Below are positions 59,211 to 64,000 of a stretch of 64,000 nucleotides of DNA, piece after piece. Positions within the stretch are counted from its first letter, which is position 1, and each line of letters opens with the position of its first letter. The stretch comes from Andrena cerasifolii. Lineage: Eukaryota > Arthropoda > Insecta > Hymenoptera > Andrenidae. The position numbers and the translations under genes were made by a program. A model generated the notes under the pieces. That model made no database searches, had not been told where the DNA came from, and saw only the letters and a list, made by a program, of their open reading frames with translations. The DNA is taken from positions 15,500,001 through 15,564,000 of the forward strand of contig NC_135119.1 in the NCBI RefSeq assembly GCF_050908995.1, written 5' to 3'.

Positions 59211-59893
59211 ATGGACCGATAATTTTATTCCTTATCAATTTCTTATATACGGACAATAAACAGCGCGAATCTTTTACCCACGCTTCGCTTATTTGCCCGT
59301 TTCAAATAAACCAGCATGTACCGTTTTAACCCTACAAATTACGTACGATGTATGATGTAAATATAAACGAAAATATACTAAGTTCGTAACGAGACAAGGT
59401 AAAGTTGTTCGCATTAATATTACGTAATTACCGATGTAAATTCACTTATACATGTTTCACCCTTTAAAATTTCTTTAGCGGGATTTCCTGAAATAAATTC
59501 CACAGATAATTGAATTCCTTTTCATTATTTTATCACCTTTGTATTTTACACAAGTAATCATTACAAAAAAAAAAGCTTGTCCATTATAACTTAGTATATG
59601 AGCTACCGACTAAAGAAGGATTAGAGAACCTTTAGAAAGTGTTTCTGTTCGTTATGTCGACCACTGTACTCTTGTTTTACATCGACAGCTTCTCGCGCAC
59701 CGTTATTCACCTGTCTGCTACTGCAACCTGGGCCTTTAGTATATTTGCAAAAGTTATTTGCAACTGAAAATACAAATAGCATGGCCTACTGAAAAATCGC
59801 CTGGTGGTGTACTATACTTAGGTCGCCATTTGTTTTTTTATTTTTTATTTTCTTAATGAAGATTATTTTAAAGTAGCATCAATATTATTTCGA
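59211..59893. other. Convergent spacer INO80C/p23
   Basis: 3' UTR sequence of both genes, with no coding or repeat feature recognised. Confidence 0.6.
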
Positions 59894-61707
59894 TCAATAC
59901 AGATCAGGTAAATCATCGTCATCGCTATCCATTCCTTCGCCTTCATCTTCATCATCCATATTTAAATCAGGAAAGTCTGGCTTACTGTCTACTGAACCTC
60001 CTAAGCCACCCATCTGTCTCATCATCTGCAAGCGTTAGTAGAAAACATTCAAGTAGAAATCGAATAAGTTAGAATTCACATTCCCGCCAAACTAATCGAT
60101 CGCTGATTATTATATTAGTATTTTCTCCCATTAAAAAGAAAAAAAATATATATGCCGTTACCTCTTCCAATTCTTTACCATCCTTCATGTTACTATCATC
60201 GTCGCTATAAACTTCATCCTTCCACTTATTGAAATCAGTTTTTAACCAATGAGCTTTCGTTTTTTCTTTTGTTAATCTTGGCCAATACGGGGCATCAGTT
60301 TCCTTGGGGAGAACTAACTCGATAGTCCTTCCCCTTAAGGTTTGAACTGTTTTGTTTGGAACAATTTTGTTATACAAGTTAATCGTAATTTCGTGCATCT
60401 TTTGTTCTGTTCCACCTACTCCTTTAAAATATATCATTTCTGGTTCGGTCTTAATAACTGGATCTTTGCAATCTTCTAGACAGATGGTAACGAATAAAAC
60501 ATCTCTCCTTTGGGCCCACATAACAGGTGGGGGAGGCAATCTAAACAATTTCAATGAATTAATGTTTTTAACGTCAAATTAATATTTAATTATTCAGAAT
60601 AGAACTACAATAGTCATGAGTCTTTAGTTAAATATACCCATGTCGAAAAAAAGACAAAGAATTTAATTCTGTTATAAAAATACTAATATTTTTCATCCAT
60701 CGTGGTTATTATAAGAAGAATATATTTGCAGATTAATGAATACGATGAATTCACAAAGTAAGGCTATAGTCTGCAGGACATCGCGATACTTAATGTTCAT
60801 ATAATTTGGTCGTTGTTAATCGCATAAAGAATGTTTGTTCGAAATACTGGGAAATATAAGCGTCTCATGCACGTGTGTTAATAATGCGTTATACGGATGT
60901 GCGTAAACACATGCATATATGCGTATCACACGGCTACAGGTTCCGTGGCGACACGCGAGTATGTACATAAATTACATATCAGAATTTCGTTTCCTTCGTA
61001 ATTAATATTAAAAGATGAGCAATGATCATTTTATTTGAATTAGGTGAACGTAACGCACCATTGACTATTATAATCTGAGCAATAGCTAGTTATAGAAATA
61101 CACGAATACCGTAATTATGAAACGTAGGTAAAGGTTAGGAAGGAAACTGTATGGTTTCCGACAAAAATCGCTAGTCACTACAGCAAAACTGAAGCATCGT
61201 TATTAGCAAACGATCAAGGAAAGTAGAGGCACATAATCTTATATTATTCTGCGCGTCTCGATAAAAACCTGTAGAGAACTAAGGCACGTTATTCTTCTAA
61301 AATCTATCGATACATGGTTGGAGATACGAGCTATTAAAAGGAGGTACATCGATGCTCGGTTATCCAATATTTGCTGAATCAAGAAATAGGATAGGGAAAT
61401 TTGTGAATTTCTCATCGACAAAGTAGTCGGCTATCAGAAACGGAAGGGCGGAGTAACGCGACTTGGATGAAAAGCCGAGCACAAGAGAATTTCTCGTGAT
61501 TCTTTTCTAGAAAATTCGAGAATCAATAAAGCCGTCTTACAACATGGCGGTGTTTCGAAAGCCACGGGGCGGCATTCGAGTTCTTTTCACAGTCGTCTGC
61601 TGCTCTTCTCATAGTAATACCGAACGGATGCACTTTGAGAATCGAGGAATATATTCGAAGGAAATTTTATGTGAATTCAAATATACTTACTGGCCTTCTT
61701 GAGTCAT
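59894..61707 (-). CDS. Hsp90 co-chaperone p23 (PTGES3 homolog)
   Basis: Exons in transcript order are 61691-61707 (17 nt), 60162-60540 and 59894-60025; the product is 175 aa. The tiny first exon gives MTQEGQ, joined in frame to LPPPPVMWAQRRDVLFVTIC. The CS-domain strands follow (VIKTEPEMIYFKGVGG; HEITINLYNKIVPNKT; RTIELVLPKE). The Hsp90-contacting tail of the domain is YWPRLTKEKTKAHWLKTDFN + KWKDE, followed by an acidic C-terminus (MDDEDEGEGMDSDDDD). p23 stabilises ATP-bound Hsp90 and releases client receptors. The 1.15-kb first intron is AT-rich with no element recognised. Exon 1 was chosen by phase 2 and the strong donor CA|GTAAGT. Confidence 0.92.
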
Positions 61708-63444
61708 ATTTCGAGAGCTCCGTTCCGCAAGAAGCAAACAAACACAGGGCACTTACGTATCGCGCCGTAGACCTCTGATTCGAGAGTGTTTCGAGATTCA
61801 ACTATCGACCAAACAAGATGGCGATTGGTTGCCCTCATCGATGTCGACTTCTCTTGTTTCCGGAATCGAACTTTTGAAAATTATAATTCGCACGTTTCGC
61901 TAGTTACGATTTCGAACGTTTAAACCAAAATCGATGCTGTCACTCTGGACATTTCAAACAGTAGAGACCACGCGTGTATACTCGCTAAAGTCAAAGTACA
62001 CTTTTGCTTGTATTAAGCAACATAGTATAAATATAAATCGCAGAATTAATCTGCGTAAATGATTCGACTTCGAAAGATGTTTCACATATTTTTTTAATAC
62101 TTCGTTGCATATTTAAATATTTTATAACGACATAATACATTAAAACTTACATTCAATGACCAAGCTTCGAAATATGAAAAATAGAAGGGGGCGTTTGCGT
62201 GACATATACATACAAAGTAATTCTTATAAAGTGAACAGCAGAGTCATTTCTAGTTTGGAAACTTGTTTATGCTCGTTGAAAGATGTTCGATTCAAAGGGA
62301 TTCAAGATCGTATAACATGTATCATCGTAACGGAGTTTAATTTAATATAGGTACGTATGCAGATAGAAACATGGTATGAAACGAGACGAGTCTGGCCATA
62401 CTATAATATTATTGATAAGGTTGAAAAGTAAATGACGTTTGAGAGACAGGGGGCACTAACCTGCAGGCCAGACGCTCTCCATCTTTCAAGCATGTTCCCC
62501 TTTCTGCGTTACAGCGACACAAGCGACATGACATTTAAAGGAAAACAAAACTGACCTTGAGATGACATCGACGTTTCCACCGTAAAGCTAACGATTCGTG
62601 CCATAAAATATTTTTTTTCTGAACCACACGCTTTTTAGCTATTCACTCTATTTAAATCTTACAATTAGAGGCAATCGTTTAGATTACTTTATATAAGAAT
62701 CAGATGGTTGGAAACATTGAAACGGCATTTGCTTGAGCAACGATATGTGTGGTGGATGGTACCTGCAAGTTGTAAAATACATGAGCAAAATTATAACATA
62801 TAAATGAAAAGAGAGAAAGAAAGAGAGGGGAAGAGAGATAGTTGGAGGGGGGAAAGAGAGCGAAAAGAGAGAGCCTTTGCGTTAGATTGTAGGTCAGCGT
62901 GGTGTGCCGGTAGAGGGGAGGACTCTACCTTTCTTGCCGTAACCGTGGCCATAAACTAACAGGACATACACACGGTGTATCAGTCTCTTTCTTTCGCAGC
63001 GTACGTCGATCCGTTCCGTTCCGTTCCACCCCGTCCTGTCCCCCTCCTGTTTTGTCCCTTCCTGTTTCGTATCGTATCGTATCGTATCGTATTGCATCGT
63101 TTCATCCGAATCCGTCACGATCGTTCCAAGCCGCTCTGATCCGCTCGCCAGTCATGCACTTGGTTCTTTCCGCGTGAATCTAAACTTCGATACGCTGTCA
63201 ACGCTCGGATCACCGAGAATTACCGATTCGTCCTCTGGACTAGTGTGGTTCTTTGCGTTTACCGCGGCGCGATATCCGAGTGCTCGCGTGCGCGTGTGCG
63301 TCGCGTTCGCTTCTGCGTCTGCGTCCACGTGTGTGTCCAACAGTCAATGGATATCGCGGAAAGTTGCAATCGGAATAACGAGGAACAGCGATGAAGCCGT
63401 GAGTTGACGCGGTTTCTGCACCTTGTTGCTTTCGGATTAACGAC
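61708..63444. promoter_or_regulatory. Divergent promoter region, p23 and right-edge gene
   Basis: The left part is the p23 promoter. The right part has a GA-rich tract (62800-62875) and pyrimidine-rich, short-period repeats (63010-63090, including GTTCC and CGTAT units). It then becomes CpG-rich with cgcgtgtgcg-type sequence, typical of an insect 5' UTR exon and GAGA-type promoter. No coding sequence is supported before 63445. Confidence 0.5.
63059..63095. repeat. (CGTAT)n microsatellite
   Basis: Roughly six tandem CGTAT pentamers within a pyrimidine-rich leader upstream of the right-edge gene. Confidence 0.8.
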
Positions 63445-63483
63445 ATGTCGACCAGTTCACTTTTTTACAAGGACAAGTACGCG
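63445..63483 (+). CDS. First coding exon of an unrecognised gene continuing off the edge
   Basis: ATG follows a CpG-rich leader; 13 codons (MSTSSLFYKDKYA) end exactly at GCG|gtgagtac, a strong donor, in phase 0. Beyond it the sequence is intron-like to the window edge. The identity cannot be judged from 13 residues. Confidence 0.5.
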
Positions 63484-64000
63484 GTGAGTACCAACTGCAT
63501 ACCAACCTTCCTTCGACCTTTCTGGATCCGTGCATTTCGGAAAGCACCGTGTGCCTCTCGCGCCTTTTCCTGTCAATCGCTCTTCGCTTCCTTTCTATTT
63601 CTCATTTTACCACCTTTATTTTTTATCCCTTCTTTTTTCCTTTCCGATCCAATACGTAATAAATAGAATTGCTGTACAATATTTTGCCGGGAGTGGGATC
63701 TCGTACTCAGCCCCCACGGGTCATGAAACGAATCTCTTTTACCGGAAATGACCGAATTTTACCGAAATTAATAATGGCAATTAATAATGTTTTATATACA
63801 CCGCGATGATATAGGAAGTATGTAACGGAGACTCTTAATGGAGTCTCGTAGAGACATTATTTTAATCGCGTGCATACAACGCAGCACACGTACCTATCTG
63901 TTTATCACGGATGTTAGCTTTTTATTCTTCACGAGATATCGGAAGCTCGACCCAGTTTCGTAAAAATCTCCACGTACACGTACCTACACATAGATATTTA
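63484..64000. other. Presumed first intron of the right-edge gene
   Basis: Sequence after the donor at 63484. No acceptor with a convincing continuing frame was found before the window ends. Confidence 0.4.

Noticed and set aside
62560..62600. ATGTCATCTCAAG|GTCAGT on the minus strand as p23 exon 1
   Set aside because: Its phase (1) does not fit the acceptor at 60540; the exon at 61691-61707 (phase 2) does.
63174..63446. Overlapping frames in the CpG-rich leader
   Set aside because: GC-rich 5' UTR sequence opens several frames at once; none resembles a protein.
1..64000. CRISPR arrays, operons, bacterial signals
   Set aside because: Intron-rich eukaryotic genes throughout; the only regular array is the apidaecin exon cassette set.

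Overview
The window looks like insect nuclear DNA, most probably from a bee (Hymenoptera, Apoidea). Genes carry many short introns with GT-AG ends, the sequence is AT-rich, and it contains the 3' part of the Hox gene labial, a eukaryotic tRNA-Val and a multi-copy apidaecin gene. Apidaecins are proline-rich antibacterial peptides known mainly from bees. The apidaecin repeats differ from those I know of Apis and Bombus, so a different bee lineage is my inference. I could run no search.

Layout. 1-10.3 kb: no coding sequence, probably the labial intron, loaded with nested inverted-repeat transposons. 10.3-10.8 kb: last labial exon with the homeobox (+). 12.7-13.1 kb: SNAPC5-like (+). 13.4-13.9 kb: Tim17 (-). 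15.2-17.4 kb: unrecognised coiled-coil protein (+) with a TTAA-flanked MITE in an intron. 17.7 kb: tRNA-Val(AAC). 18.3-19.0 kb: hAT relic. 19.7-21.3 kb: apidaecin (+), with tandem exon/intron cassettes. 21.6-23.5 kb: AAR2 (-). 24.0-25.5 kb: GTPBP10 (+). 25.7-28.0 kb: OSGEPL1 (-). 28.2-29.1 kb: possible small gene (-). 29.1-38.0 kb: RBM33-like (+). 38.7-39.8 kb: repeats. 40.1-42.4 kb: DDX19/Dbp80 helicase (+). 44.1-46.0 kb: Hsp60 (-), head-to-head with Hsp10 (+, 48.2-49.2 kb). 49.7-52.8 kb: SAS10/UTP3 (-). 53.3-53.9 kb: MRPL20 (+). 54.2-55.1 kb: triosephosphate isomerase (-). 57.0-58.3 kb: unrecognised 401-residue protein (+). 58.5-59.2 kb: INO80C (+). 59.9-61.7 kb: p23 co-chaperone (-). 63.4 kb: first coding exon of a gene running off the right edge (+).

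Apart from labial and apidaecin this is a dense block of conserved housekeeping genes: splicing and RNA (AAR2, SNAPC5, RBM33, DDX19, SAS10), mitochondrion (Tim17, GTPBP10, OSGEPL1, Hsp60, Hsp10, MRPL20), chaperones (Hsp60/Hsp10, p23), chromatin (INO80C) and glycolysis (TPI). Several pairs share short divergent spacers (SAS10/MRPL20, AAR2/GTPBP10, Hsp60/Hsp10). Exon coordinates below were worked out by hand from splice consensus, reading-frame continuity and protein family similarity.

The most interesting item is the apidaecin gene. Five cassettes lie exactly 179 bp apart, each a symmetric phase-0 exon of 102 nt plus a 77-bp intron. The last two residues (Arg-Leu) of every peptide, together with the furin-type cleavage site, are supplied by the following exon. 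Four cassettes encode the same 24-residue peptide, whose N-terminus is longer than in classic apidaecins. Other notable features are palindromic MITEs in housekeeping introns, heat-shock elements between Hsp60 and Hsp10, an in-frame alternative donor in Hsp10, and very short first coding exons in four genes.
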